Positions 16,116 to 24,939 of a stretch of DNA of 49,466 nucleotides are shown here, piece after piece. This stretch comes from Bacteroidales bacterium. Lineage in GTDB: Bacteria; Bacteroidota; Bacteroidia; Bacteroidales; UBA932. A program made the position numbers and the translations under genes. The stretch's first letter is position 1, and each line of letters begins with the position of its first letter. The notes under the pieces are model-generated. The model made no database searches. It had not been told where the DNA came from and saw only the letters and a list, made by a program, of their open reading frames with translations. Location of the stretch: assembly GCA_023227835.1 (NCBI GenBank), contig JALOCI010000020.1, positions 1-49,466 on the forward strand. The letters are read 5' to 3'.

Positions 16116-16577
16116 TTAATTTGCGATTGGTTGAATACTCAGATTATTAAGTAATTTACATACTATTTCCCTGGTAAAGATCAGCTCATTAGCTGTTATG
16201 CCTGATGTTGCCTGATCGAATGTCTCCCTTACAATCTCCATAGCTTTAGTTTCTAGCTCTTTCCCTCTTTCAGTGAGGTGTATGAGATTTATTCTCCGGT
16301 CTGTAGAGGAAGGACGTCTTTCAATAAGATCATGTTTTGAAAGTATGTCAAGGAGTCTTGTGATACTTGCTTTATCTTTTGCTGTCTGATCGCTGATCAC
16401 TTGTTGGGTGACTTTGTCTTTGTTCCACAACGACAACAAAACAAGCCATTGTTCTGAAGAGATGTCGAGACCGGCCTCCCTGAATTTTCTGTTCAGTAGA
16501 CGGTTCAACGAAGCGGATAATCTCCCGCTTAGCACATCCAGTAGTTCTGTGATTTTTAAAAATTCATTTAGTTGCAT
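16116..16577 (-). CDS. MarR-family transcriptional regulator of the efflux operon
   Basis: 153 residues from the ATG at 16577; an in-frame TTG two codons upstream is less likely. It has the winged-helix MarR fold: ISSEQWLVLLSLWNKDKVTQ (helix), QVISDQTAKDKASITRLLDI (recognition helix region) and LIERRPSSTDRRINLIHLTE, the DxRxxxxxLT wing that typifies the family. As the first gene of marR-tolC-hlyD-permease-permease it probably represses its own operon and is released by a transported compound. A 14-bp palindrome just upstream of the start (16586-16599) is a good operator candidate. Confidence 0.93.
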   Translation of the reverse strand: MQLNEFLKITELLDVLSGRLSASLNRLLNRKFREAGLDISSEQWLVLLSLWNKDKVTQQVISDQTAKDKASITRLLDILSKHDLIERRPSSTDRRINLIHLTERGKELETKAMEIVRETFDQATSGITANELIFTREIVCKLLNNLSIQPIAN

Positions 16578-16585
16578 AGACAATA

Positions 16586-16633
16586 GTTGTTATATCAACG
16601 ATGCAAAGGTATTTACATTTTAATAAATGCAAA
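16586..16633 (-). promoter_or_regulatory. Promoter and candidate MarR operator of the efflux operon
   Basis: On the minus strand, -33 TTTG (16633-16630) and -7 TACCTTTG (16611-16604) are 18 bp apart. Immediately downstream, GTTGATATAACAAC (16599-16586) is a palindrome broken at one pair only (GTTG-N-TATA-N-CAAC). It lies at the expected transcription start, 9 nt before the marR ATG, where bound MarR would block initiation. No binding data are available; the call rests on position and symmetry. Confidence 0.6.
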
Positions 16634-16778
16634 AAAAAATTAAAAAATTTTTATTTGTTGATACTAAATCATGCTACAGTGTTTAGCTTAAGTTAAAGTT
16701 TAACAACATATTATCTGTTATCTTAACACTATTTTACTCTACGTTTGTTATAATGAGGTAAAATAATATTTATCTGTA

Positions 16779-16786
16779 TATTTTTG
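16779..16786 (+). promoter_or_regulatory. -7 box (TATTTTTG) for the DUF4251-TPR operon
   Basis: Exact TAnnTTTG match, 14 nt before the ATG at 16801 and 23 nt before the ATG at 16810. The in-frame TTG at 16789 falls at or before the expected transcription start, so it is not a likely start codon. Confidence 0.5.
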
Positions 16787-16809
16787 TATTGGCAAATAAA
16801 ATGAATGTT

Positions 16810-17343
16810 ATGAAAAAGATCTGTTCGCTGCTCCTTGCTCTGATTATAATATCGGCAGGGGCAATGGCTCAATCCAAAAAAGAGATCAGAGAGGGAGAGA
16901 GGATGGCCAGGTATATAACTGCTGTTCAGGCATTGAAGACAAAAAAATTCGGATTAGCCTCCGATTCTTTTTCTGTTAAACCCTATGGAACTCCATATTC
17001 AACAGATAATGTTACCCGAAGCTTCATTGGTTTTGAAGGAGACTTTCTGGTCATGAAAGGACTCCTCTTCACCCCTTCAGGATCAAAACACAGATTTGTT
17101 GTCAGCAATTATGAAGTGAAGGTGGATAAAAAAGGGAATGTAAGAGCTGAGTTTGATTACAAGGGACTTAACAATTCCGGTACTGTAACTATTTATATGA
17201 AAGCCGGTAATAATTATGCAGATGTAAATATCCGAAGAAACGTGAATAGTCCGTATTATAACAGATCTCTGTCTCTCATGGGGGATATTCTTCCTGCTGA
17301 AACATTCAATTTTGAAGAAGACACCGAGATACATAAACTATGA
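16810..17343 (+). CDS. DUF4251-family exported protein
   Basis: 177 residues from MKKICSLLL (an ATG nine bases earlier is also possible). The signal peptide ends near GAMAQ. The mature part fits the Bacteroidales DUF4251 family: a basic helix (SKKEIREGERMARYITAVQA), KKFGLASDSFSVKPYGTPYS, then an N-terminal-to-C-terminal run of beta strands with RSFIGFEGDFLVMKGLLFTP, FDYKGLNNSGTVTIYMK and ADVNIRRN. The function of DUF4251 is unknown. The stop codon overlaps the next start (ATGA at 17340-17343), so the two products are probably made together and may act together. Confidence 0.75.
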   Translation: MKKICSLLLALIIISAGAMAQSKKEIREGERMARYITAVQALKTKKFGLASDSFSVKPYGTPYSTDNVTRSFIGFEGDFLVMKGLLFTPSGSKHRFVVSNYEVKVDKKGNVRAEFDYKGLNNSGTVTIYMKAGNNYADVNIRRNVNSPYYNRSLSLMGDILPAETFNFEEDTEIHKL

Positions 17344-19001
17344 AGTTTCTAAGTTATATATCATTTATTCTTATAACCTTCTGTTTTTTTTCGTGTGAAA
17401 GTGAGGTTAACAGAGAAGACGCCAACAGGTTGAGAAAACTTGATATGGTACTAATGTCTGACCCTGATCAGGTCAGGGATTCTCTTGATAAAATTAAGGT
17501 GGCAGCCCTGGATGAGGCAAATTCAGCATATTTCTGGCTAATAAGTGCAGTTACCAATGAAAGGTGCGGTATAGTTGAAAAGGAGGATTCAATGATTATC
17601 ACATCTGAAAAATATTTTAAAGACCATAAGGATTACCTGAATCTCTGCCGTTCTGTCTTATATAAAGGGGTTATAAGATACAATCAGTATAAGCAGGACA
17701 CTCTGACTGCCGCCTTTTTTACTAATGCCGGAAATCTTATGCTAAGGTATAATATAAATGATCCTGCTACAAAAGCCACATTATATAAGTATCTGGGGAA
17801 ACTGAAACAGGCAAACGGAGAATTTGCAAATGCAGCAGAGTATCTTAGAAAAAGCAGAGATTTAAGTGAACAGATCCGTGATTCTTCGGAGATGCGTAAA
17901 CTTGACCTGGATCTGTTCTATGTCAACCTTTCGCAAAAGGATTATTCCCAGGCTCTTGCGAATATTGCCCAATATATTGACTCTGATACGGCGAACCCTT
18001 TAAAAGCTTATGAGCTGAATGAGGCTGTTTCTCAGTTTTTCATAGAGAGGGAAGAGTTTGATATAGCAATAGTTTACCTGAGAAATATGCTGAAGATGTC
18101 CGGGAAAATTAAGGATGGGGCTATTGACCATTCTATGCTTTATCATAGGATTTCCTTGTATTACAGAAGCAAAAATATGCTTGATTCGGCTATAAATTAT
18201 AGCAAGCTCTCTTTGAAGGCGCTAAATGGGAATTTTTCTCCCGGGGCGCATTTATATTATAATTATATAGCCGGTCTTTATGTGGAAAAAGGAGATATGG
18301 CCGATGCCGTTGCGAGCTATAAAAAGGCGTATGAGTCACACAAATACACTTACTCAAATTATACCAGTAAAAATGTCTCGAGGATAGAAAGTCTGTATGA
18401 GACATCTATGAAAGAGGCTGATCAGCAAAATGCGAGAAACACCAGGAAATACTTCATTTTGTTGGGAATTATAATTATAGGAGTGCTTACCTCTATAACA
18501 GTATTTCTGATAAAGAGGGTAAGAAGTTTTAGGGATGAAAGCCATTTGGCAAAAAAAGAGATAAGAAAGGCAGAGAATGAGGTTAGCAAAATGAAATTTG
18601 TGAATGAGTTGAATGAAATGTCTATAGGTCTGCTGAATCAATTAATGCGGAGTGTAAGCATAGAGGCTGACAGAAACAGGGCAGGGGCGTCAGACACCGC
18701 AGACAGGCTTGTTCAGTGTATTTCTCAGACGAAAAAAAGCTCTAAAGAGAGAATTGCAGAGATAGTGCAGAATAACTTTATTTCAAATTATCCGAATTTG
18801 CAATATCTTTCAAATCTCACTGATTTCGAAAAGGTTGTATTTGTCCTTCTGGACAATGGTTACTCAATAAGAGAGGTAGCAGCTCTGCTTGACAGGACAC
18901 AATCTTGTATAAGCGGAGAGAAGTCAAAAATAAAAGAGAAGATTTTAAGTCGCCAGGACCTGCCGTTCGATCCAAAGGTTATGTTTTCCATTTTCAATTA
19001 G
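17340..19001 (+). CDS. TPR lipoprotein-like regulator with TM helix and C-terminal HTH
   Basis: 553 residues. The N-terminus looks like a lipoprotein signal (SYISFILITFCFFSCES; Cys at ~19). Residues ~45-350 are TPR-like helices (for example ATLYKYLGKLKQANGEFANA, MLDSAINYSKLSLKALNG). A TM helix at ~370-393 (YFILLGIIIIGVLTSITVFL) and a coiled coil (~395-435) follow. The C-terminus (~497-536) reads as a LuxR/sigma-region-4-like HTH: DFEKVVFVLLDNGYSIREVA, then ALLDRTQSCISGEKSKIKEK. This layout, periplasmic TPR sensor to cytoplasmic DNA-binding helix, is common in Bacteroidales but mostly uncharacterised. Translationally coupled to the DUF4251 gene. A lipidated Cys plus a TM helix would be odd, so the first segment may simply be a second anchor. 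Confidence 0.75.
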   Translation: MKFLSYISFILITFCFFSCESEVNREDANRLRKLDMVLMSDPDQVRDSLDKIKVAALDEANSAYFWLISAVTNERCGIVEKEDSMIITSEKYFKDHKDYLNLCRSVLYKGVIRYNQYKQDTLTAAFFTNAGNLMLRYNINDPATKATLYKYLGKLKQANGEFANAAEYLRKSRDLSEQIRDSSEMRKLDLDLFYVNLSQKDYSQALANIAQYIDSDTANPLKAYELNEAVSQFFIEREEFDIAIVYLRNMLKMSGKIKDGAIDHSMLYHRISLYYRSKNMLDSAINYSKLSLKALNGNFSPGAHLYYNYIAGLYVEKGDMADAVASYKKAYESHKYTYSNYTSKNVSRIESLYETSMKEADQQNARNTRKYFILLGIIIIGVLTSITVFLIKRVRSFRDESHLAKKEIRKAENEVSKMKFVNELNEMSIGLLNQLMRSVSIEADRNRAGASDTADRLVQCISQTKKSSKERIAEIVQNNFISNYPNLQYLSNLTDFEKVVFVLLDNGYSIREVAALLDRTQSCISGEKSKIKEKILSRQDLPFDPKVMFSIFN

Positions 19002-19054
19002 TGCTGTTTTTGCGAATGAAACATATAGCCTAAAGAAGAACGACAGGTTGCGGC

Positions 19055-22000
19055 TTATTTCCCGGACTTTATAACAAAATCCTCACTATTTCCCCTGAAA
19101 ACAGGGTTGAATAGAGATTCAACAATTGAGACAGAGCTTGAAAAACTTCCTTCCTGGGTTACATAGAATAACTCTTTAAATTTTGTTTCACCCTCAGGGA
19201 GTAGGTAAAAATAGTAAAACAGAGCAGATTTTCCAATTTCTCTATAATAGTTTTCTTTGTATCCTGAGCATTCATCACTTGGTGACAAACAAGCTGCATT
19301 ATTCGCGGTTATCTTAACATAAGACCTGTTTTCTGTACTATTTAGAGTGTATTCGACCAGAATGCGGTCTCCGGGTGTTAGCCTCGTTGAACAAGAATCA
19401 TCCGAAATCTTTAATTCGCTGAAAACCTGTTCGCCATTTATTATATCTATCTTGAAGAATCTGCGTTGTATATCTATACCATTGGTGAATTTTTTAACTT
19501 TTGAATTATCCTCCCGCGTATGCTTACTAATATATAAGAACTCCAGGTCTTTTGATTCTTTCTTTACAAAAACAGCCTGTTTCTTTATCTGGAAGCCGGT
19601 TGGGGTATCTGAGTTATCTTTCTTTGTATTTTTTAGCAGAGAGTAGACTACATTTGTCGTAATATATGGACTTTGCCAATATTGATTTTCCTTTTGGAGC
19701 ATCAGCCATTTACTGATTCCTGCCACCATTTCGTCATCCCCAGTGGAGGCAAACAAATCAAGTATGTCCGTATGAGCAGAGAGTTCACTATTTACAAAGC
19801 CTCTGTACGGAAGAACGGCGTTCGGAAAATAAATACCGGCTGTACTGTTTTTAACGGCATATTCACGAACCGACTTTATATATCTGTCTGCTTTTTGCCT
19901 TTCCCCGTTCCTTATCAATGCAGAAGCATAATATACATTGTTTAACACCTCAGGGTTTAATTTCATTGTATCCATAAGAGCGATGTAGTAATCTCTTGCA
20001 ACTTTGACTTTTTCGGGGAGAGGGTATTCGGGATATAAAGCGCGCACTCTGAGATACAGAACATTGAATGTGGCAAAACGGGTGTAATTATATTTTTTCT
20101 TGCGTTCAAGATTTAGTTTATATTGTGTTACAAAATGAGAATCCATCTGCTCTATTGTCTTTTTCAAAAGAGCCTCCTCTTCTGATGTTGGTTTAATGGA
20201 ACAAATAGAGTATATATGTTTCATTTTTTTCAGGAACTCATATGATAAATAGTATATCCCGTCCATACCCGGGAACCAGGAAAAGTAGGAGTTTTTTTCA
20301 GTCAAGGATGCCAGGAAGGGAATTGCTTTCGCCCGGAAATCCTCTAAATCCGGACTCTTGAAGTATGCCTTTGCAAAGTAGGCACTCAGGCAATCAAAAA
20401 GATTCTGAGACTTTAAGTCACATATTTTATTGAGGCTCTCAATTGAAGAATTCAGTGGATTTGTAATCTCAACTTTTATATGACCATCTGAATTTCTGTT
20501 ATTTGAAAGGTCGGGAAAATCATATTTAAAATTTCCGGATTGATCCAGTGCTATCGCTTTTGTCCGGATTATGTCGGTTTGTTTTGGTATTACCGGTATT
20601 GAGTGTTCCTCTGCATCAAAATGTGCTTTGTCCTTGACTGAAAGAGTCACACCAAGTGAGTCGATGTTTGAAGGTGTTGATACTATCCATTTAGCGGCTG
20701 CCTGTTCTTTTGAATCCAGACTGACTTGCAGACTTTTCGGGGATGGTAACTGATGGCGCTCTTTGTTTGTTGAGCAGAAAATTTTGAGATTGACAGACGG
20801 GTGGAGGTCTTCGTCAGAGTTATTTATAGCAGTGCAGTTAATAGCTATTGTATCTCCCTCTCTCAAAAATTTAGGGATATTTGTTTGAATCATAACATCT
20901 TTCTGCAAAACAAAAATAGTGTCGGCACTGTTCAAAAGAAGATCCTTTGTGTTGGCAAATGCAAGAACCCGAAAAGTCGAGAGCAGATCTGAGGTAATGA
21001 ATGGTACTTTCACCTCACCATTACTGTCTGTTTTCAGGTTTGGCAGAAATGCAATTGTTTCCCGGAAGCTCTTTCTCACTCTTTGCTCACCACTCTTTAT
21101 CTCATCCGACCTATCATCATCAAAAACAGCAAATGGTATCTCCTCTTCACCGTACCCATCATAAACAGGAGTAGGGTAATTTTTCAGGACTACGTCAAAA
21201 GTTGCAGAATTCTGATAATTCCCATGAATATAATAATGATAATAATTGCCATAGCTTAATTGTGGGTTAAAACTATTTTTCCCAAACCTGTCAGTCGTTT
21301 CGTCAAAAATAGAAACGAGAACTTCAGCACCTTCTACAGGAGCTCCTTGCTTGTCTTTCACTTCAATCTTAAGTGTTTCTGATGCTCCCGGTTCGTATTT
21401 CCCTGCTATATCATTGAATTCAATATTGATTCCCTTTGTAACAGAAGGCCTTTTATATTGGATTTCCTTAGTATATAGAGCATTGTTGTGTACTAAAATG
21501 ATGTTAAATGTTATCTTTTCAGGATAATGTGATTTATAGTCAATGGAATATCTCTTAATGCCATTGTCGTGTTTAAAGAAGTAATTACACAATATTGAGT
21601 CTTTATCAACTAATGAAACATATGCATTTAATCTAAGAGAGTCGGTACCTAGATAGAAATCAATCGAATTACCTGGTTTTATGATCTCTTCTTTTGATGG
21701 ATAGAAGAGGAAACTCATATTATCCGGCAGTTTTGTATCCTTTTTGCTAAATAAAGTAAACTTACTTGAGTCTCTGACAAAGAAACCATTTCTTTCTGTT
21801 AAACGATACTTAATTTGGAAATTGCCGGATTTAAGTTTTTCCCATTCAGGCCTGACTGGAATATTGCTTGTAAAAGAACCTTCGATGCAAAGTGTATCAT
21901 CAGAGAAAACTTGATAAATTCCGGGAAGATATGTTTTCTCTTTTTCGATGAAACCACGTTGAGCTGAAACCATTATATCCGGGTTGTCCTCTTTGCATAT

Positions 22001-24283
22001 CAGTCTGGAAATATTGTCCGTTATGTTTGTATAGTTCACACCTTGAAGTAGTTCCAGCTTACGATTGTGTGTCTCCCCATTTAAGTCGGTTACCCATATA
22101 TTAGTTGACAGGAGTATTCCACATAATTGATTAATTAAGCTGTCATCCTGATTGACAGAGGGAAACTGAATGTTGAAACACCCCGATGAGTCAGTCTTGA
22201 ATGTTACAAAATATAAAATATCCTTTGATTGGTTAATCGAAACTTCACCAAACAGCTCTCGTTTAGTTTCAATTTTCACACTGGCATTTTTTATCGGGAA
22301 ACCGGCGTATGAAAAGACCTCTCCTCTTATTCTGACTGTATCACCCACCTCTCTGCCACTTTCGGAATCAGAACATATAATTTTAAAATTAGGCCTCTTA
22401 TACTCCTCGACCCTTATCCAATTTGAATATGAGAAAGGTGAGGGGAAATAATAACTTCCTTTTCTTGAATTCTCCGGCAAAATGAAATATCCGTCAGCAG
22501 TTCCGAATTCATTTGTTTTTAGTTTTTTTGAGAATGACGTATTCTCATAATTTCTCAAGTTTATCTCTATTTCCTGTTCGCTGTTGATTTTCAAACTATC
22601 ACCAATCAATTTATAGGAGAAAGCTTTGAAGTGAATTGTATCCTTCGGACTATAAAGCTTCCGGTCTGTAAAAATCTTATTGTAAACATCAGATCTCGAT
22701 ACAGATCTCTCATAATACCTATTGAGCGGGCCGTATCGTCCTACAGTATAATAAAATTCTTTGCCAATATCTTTAACTATAGGTAGTGTAGTAAATCCAT
22801 TGAATTTCATCACTTCAGAAGTGACAAGCTGGTATCTGGTCTCTTTTGCGCTGATTCCTGCAACCTCTTTGTAAAAAAAGATAGAATCTTGCTCAATAGG
22901 TTCGCCTGTATTAAAGTTGGTAACATATAGTTTATCTCTTGTTAGAACCTGCCCGCTAATAAACGACATAATGACTGCCGAATTTTTACAAACTGATATC
23001 CTTGCAGTACTTTTTAAAGAATCATTGAGGGAAGAGGCTGTAATATAGTATAATCCCTCCTGCGGAATGTTCACATTGTAATTTGTAAACTGATAAACTC
23101 CGAATCGTTTATTGACGATGTCAATTGTATCAGTTTTAATTAAGACTGTGTCACCCGAAGAGTAGCCTAAGTCTTTATATTCGGGTAGTCTGAATATTTT
23201 AACGAAAATTGAAGATATGTTCTTATGCGTTATAGATAACCGGCAGTCTATCCCGGGATATATTTGTCTTGGTGAGGGATTTATAAATATAATTTCACTT
23301 TCAATGTCATCAGTAACATTCTTAAATGTTGAAAGATATCTGTTTTTAGGTTCTTTATTAATCCAAAACTTGCAAAATTCATACAGTTCCATTACTTTGA
23401 CTATACGGTTTTCCCCCTTATATCTTTGTAAGCCTTCTTTTAAAGTGAGGGCTTTACTATGTGCCGCAATAATTGTATTCTTATTGTATGGTAATTTTAA
23501 AAGCTCATTGTATTTCAATAACTTGACACTATCGTTGCCTGACATGTAGTAATAATCCATCTGATTGCAAACATAGACAACGTAATCAGCAGGATTTTCA
23601 CGGAGTTTTTCATTGAGTATTCGGGATAACGAATCTAATTTATTTTGGTATAGAGTTATTTTTTTTCTGGAAGAGTATCGATTGCCATGGTAATAAGAGC
23701 GTGTAATGCAATTTATGGCATGAATTACTTTGAGGATGCAGTAGTCATATATATCTAATCTTGAGTATTCTGTTCTCTGAAGTTCTCTGTCAATCAATTT
23801 TGAATAGAGACTATTATCTAGAGACTTTATATTTGAAGTGTCGACAAGTATGTCATTTATAAATTGTTCGATAGTATCTCTATTGTCAACTCTTTTTCTG
23901 TTCATAGAATTGCCCAGATATTCCAACATAGAGGCTTTATAAATGACTCTGGCGATTGGATCTTTTATACAATAAGCCTTATTTGCAAATTCATTTATAG
24001 AGGGAATCTCCGTTTTCCAGTTCTGAGAAGCACGGAATTTGATTATATCATCCTTTGCAAGTATTGCCTCCTGATAATCATCAATTTGTATGGCAAGAGA
24101 GAAGATTTCTTCAACCGAAGAGATTGCGGATTGGATATATCCCTCTTTTTTTGCTGTTATAATATTATTCCGAAGAGCCTCTATTCGTTGCTCAATTTTT
24201 AAGGTGTCAAGTCTCTTTTGTTCCTGAGAGGATAGAGGTGTTGCAACAATTAAAATTATAATTGCAAGGAAGAGTTGTTTCAT
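19055..24283 (-). CDS. Alpha-2-macroglobulin family protein, thioester absent
   Basis: 1742 residues with a signal peptide (MKQLFLAIIILIVATPLSSQ). The first ~330 residues are helical. Macroglobulin (MG) beta domains follow, with the MG2-type segment FTDRKLYSPKDTIHFKAFSY. The A2M domain is at ~1065-1115 (VRKSFRETIAFLPNLKTDSN, GEVKVPFITSDLLSTFRVLA), then the alpha-helical toroid and a C-terminal receptor-like MG domain. Bacterial A2Ms guard the periplasm or surface against proteases. Members with the trap contain a C-x-E-Q thioester (YPYGCxEQ-like); here the equivalent region (~1286-1303) reads CDLKSQNLFDCLSAYFAKAY and lacks it. It probably works as a thioester-free bait or structural protein. 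Monocistronic, with its own -7 box. Confidence 0.88.
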   Translation of the reverse strand: MKQLFLAIIILIVATPLSSQEQKRLDTLKIEQRIEALRNNIITAKKEGYIQSAISSVEEIFSLAIQIDDYQEAILAKDDIIKFRASQNWKTEIPSINEFANKAYCIKDPIARVIYKASMLEYLGNSMNRKRVDNRDTIEQFINDILVDTSNIKSLDNSLYSKLIDRELQRTEYSRLDIYDYCILKVIHAINCITRSYYHGNRYSSRKKITLYQNKLDSLSRILNEKLRENPADYVVYVCNQMDYYYMSGNDSVKLLKYNELLKLPYNKNTIIAAHSKALTLKEGLQRYKGENRIVKVMELYEFCKFWINKEPKNRYLSTFKNVTDDIESEIIFINPSPRQIYPGIDCRLSITHKNISSIFVKIFRLPEYKDLGYSSGDTVLIKTDTIDIVNKRFGVYQFTNYNVNIPQEGLYYITASSLNDSLKSTARISVCKNSAVIMSFISGQVLTRDKLYVTNFNTGEPIEQDSIFFYKEVAGISAKETRYQLVTSEVMKFNGFTTLPIVKDIGKEFYYTVGRYGPLNRYYERSVSRSDVYNKIFTDRKLYSPKDTIHFKAFSYKLIGDSLKINSEQEIEINLRNYENTSFSKKLKTNEFGTADGYFILPENSRKGSYYFPSPFSYSNWIRVEEYKRPNFKIICSDSESGREVGDTVRIRGEVFSYAGFPIKNASVKIETKRELFGEVSINQSKDILYFVTFKTDSSGCFNIQFPSVNQDDSLINQLCGILLSTNIWVTDLNGETHNRKLELLQGVNYTNITDNISRLICKEDNPDIMVSAQRGFIEKEKTYLPGIYQVFSDDTLCIEGSFTSNIPVRPEWEKLKSGNFQIKYRLTERNGFFVRDSSKFTLFSKKDTKLPDNMSFLFYPSKEEIIKPGNSIDFYLGTDSLRLNAYVSLVDKDSILCNYFFKHDNGIKRYSIDYKSHYPEKITFNIILVHNNALYTKEIQYKRPSVTKGINIEFNDIAGKYEPGASETLKIEVKDKQGAPVEGAEVLVSIFDETTDRFGKNSFNPQLSYGNYYHYYIHGNYQNSATFDVVLKNYPTPVYDGYGEEEIPFAVFDDDRSDEIKSGEQRVRKSFRETIAFLPNLKTDSNGEVKVPFITSDLLSTFRVLAFANTKDLLLNSADTIFVLQKDVMIQTNIPKFLREGDTIAINCTAINNSDEDLHPSVNLKIFCSTNKERHQLPSPKSLQVSLDSKEQAAAKWIVSTPSNIDSLGVTLSVKDKAHFDAEEHSIPVIPKQTDIIRTKAIALDQSGNFKYDFPDLSNNRNSDGHIKVEITNPLNSSIESLNKICDLKSQNLFDCLSAYFAKAYFKSPDLEDFRAKAIPFLASLTEKNSYFSWFPGMDGIYYLSYEFLKKMKHIYSICSIKPTSEEEALLKKTIEQMDSHFVTQYKLNLERKKKYNYTRFATFNVLYLRVRALYPEYPLPEKVKVARDYYIALMDTMKLNPEVLNNVYYASALIRNGERQKADRYIKSVREYAVKNSTAGIYFPNAVLPYRGFVNSELSAHTDILDLFASTGDDEMVAGISKWLMLQKENQYWQSPYITTNVVYSLLKNTKKDNSDTPTGFQIKKQAVFVKKESKDLEFLYISKHTREDNSKVKKFTNGIDIQRRFFKIDIINGEQVFSELKISDDSCSTRLTPGDRILVEYTLNSTENRSYVKITANNAACLSPSDECSGYKENYYREIGKSALFYYFYLLPEGETKFKELFYVTQEGSFSSSVSIVESLFNPVFRGNSEDFVIKSGK

Positions 24284-24305
24284 AAATGCTTATTTACTTG
24301 ATAAA

Positions 24306-24313
24306 CAAATATA
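24306..24313 (-). promoter_or_regulatory. -7 box (TATATTTG) for the A2M gene
   Basis: Minus-strand exact TAnnTTTG match, 22 nt upstream of the ATG at 24283. Confidence 0.55.
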
Positions 24314-24360
24314 TGAAAAACAATTATAATTATAAGAAAAAAGCGAATATTTCTTATGAA

Positions 24361-24924
24361 TTAAAGAATCTCATCAAAAACTCTCTTGTAGATCTCCGCT
24401 TTTTGTGCGAGAGGTTTTGGATAAGCTCTTGATGATGAGGGTAAACGATAAAGTCTCATCTTCCTTCCGATATATTGAAATTCAGTAAAATTGCCAATTT
24501 CGGGTTTTTCGATTTTTATAAGCTCCGAAACTATGTCAAGAGCCTTTTGTCCTGTGACTGCCAGGGTTTTACAATCGGGTATATTCATTAGGAGCTCGGA
24601 AAGATTCACTTTTTCCACCACTTCAAGAAAATTGTCTGATGCATTGTTATTCAGCCTTATAATTGATGTCGCCGAATCATATAGTGCAATGCCTTTATTT
24701 TCACAAAAATCCATAATTCGATAAGGGTCAAACTTTCTGTTTGATATAAAGTGCTCTCTGTTCCCGAAAAAAATGATGCCGAAAATCCTCCACATATCGT
24801 TTTGTAGATTGGGATAGAAGAAATCCATAGACCATCTTTTTCGTTGAGGTGGAAAACTGCCTAAAATGAGGATTTTAGCTCCTTTTGGAAGAAAGGGTTT
24901 CAGAGGGTGGATTTCAATATCCAT
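24361..24924 (-). CDS. Uracil-DNA glycosylase superfamily protein (Mug/HDG-like)
   Basis: 187 residues. The N-terminal LPKGAKILILGSFPPQ matches the substrate/water-binding loop of the small UDG superfamily (G-S-x-P type). DMWRIFG follows, as in the mismatch-specific and hypoxanthine glycosylases. The C-terminal RLPSSSRAYPKPLAQK takes the place of the LPSxS-type loop that enters the minor groove. It should remove deaminated or mismatched bases to start base-excision repair. Which base it prefers (U, T or hypoxanthine) cannot be read from the sequence. It lies 15 bp after RNase R on the same strand and is probably co-transcribed. Confidence 0.78.
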   Translation of the reverse strand: MDIEIHPLKPFLPKGAKILILGSFPPQRKRWSMDFFYPNLQNDMWRIFGIIFFGNREHFISNRKFDPYRIMDFCENKGIALYDSATSIIRLNNNASDNFLEVVEKVNLSELLMNIPDCKTLAVTGQKALDIVSELIKIEKPEIGNFTEFQYIGRKMRLYRLPSSSRAYPKPLAQKAEIYKRVFDEIL

Positions 24925-24939
24925 AATCAGGGTTTGAAG

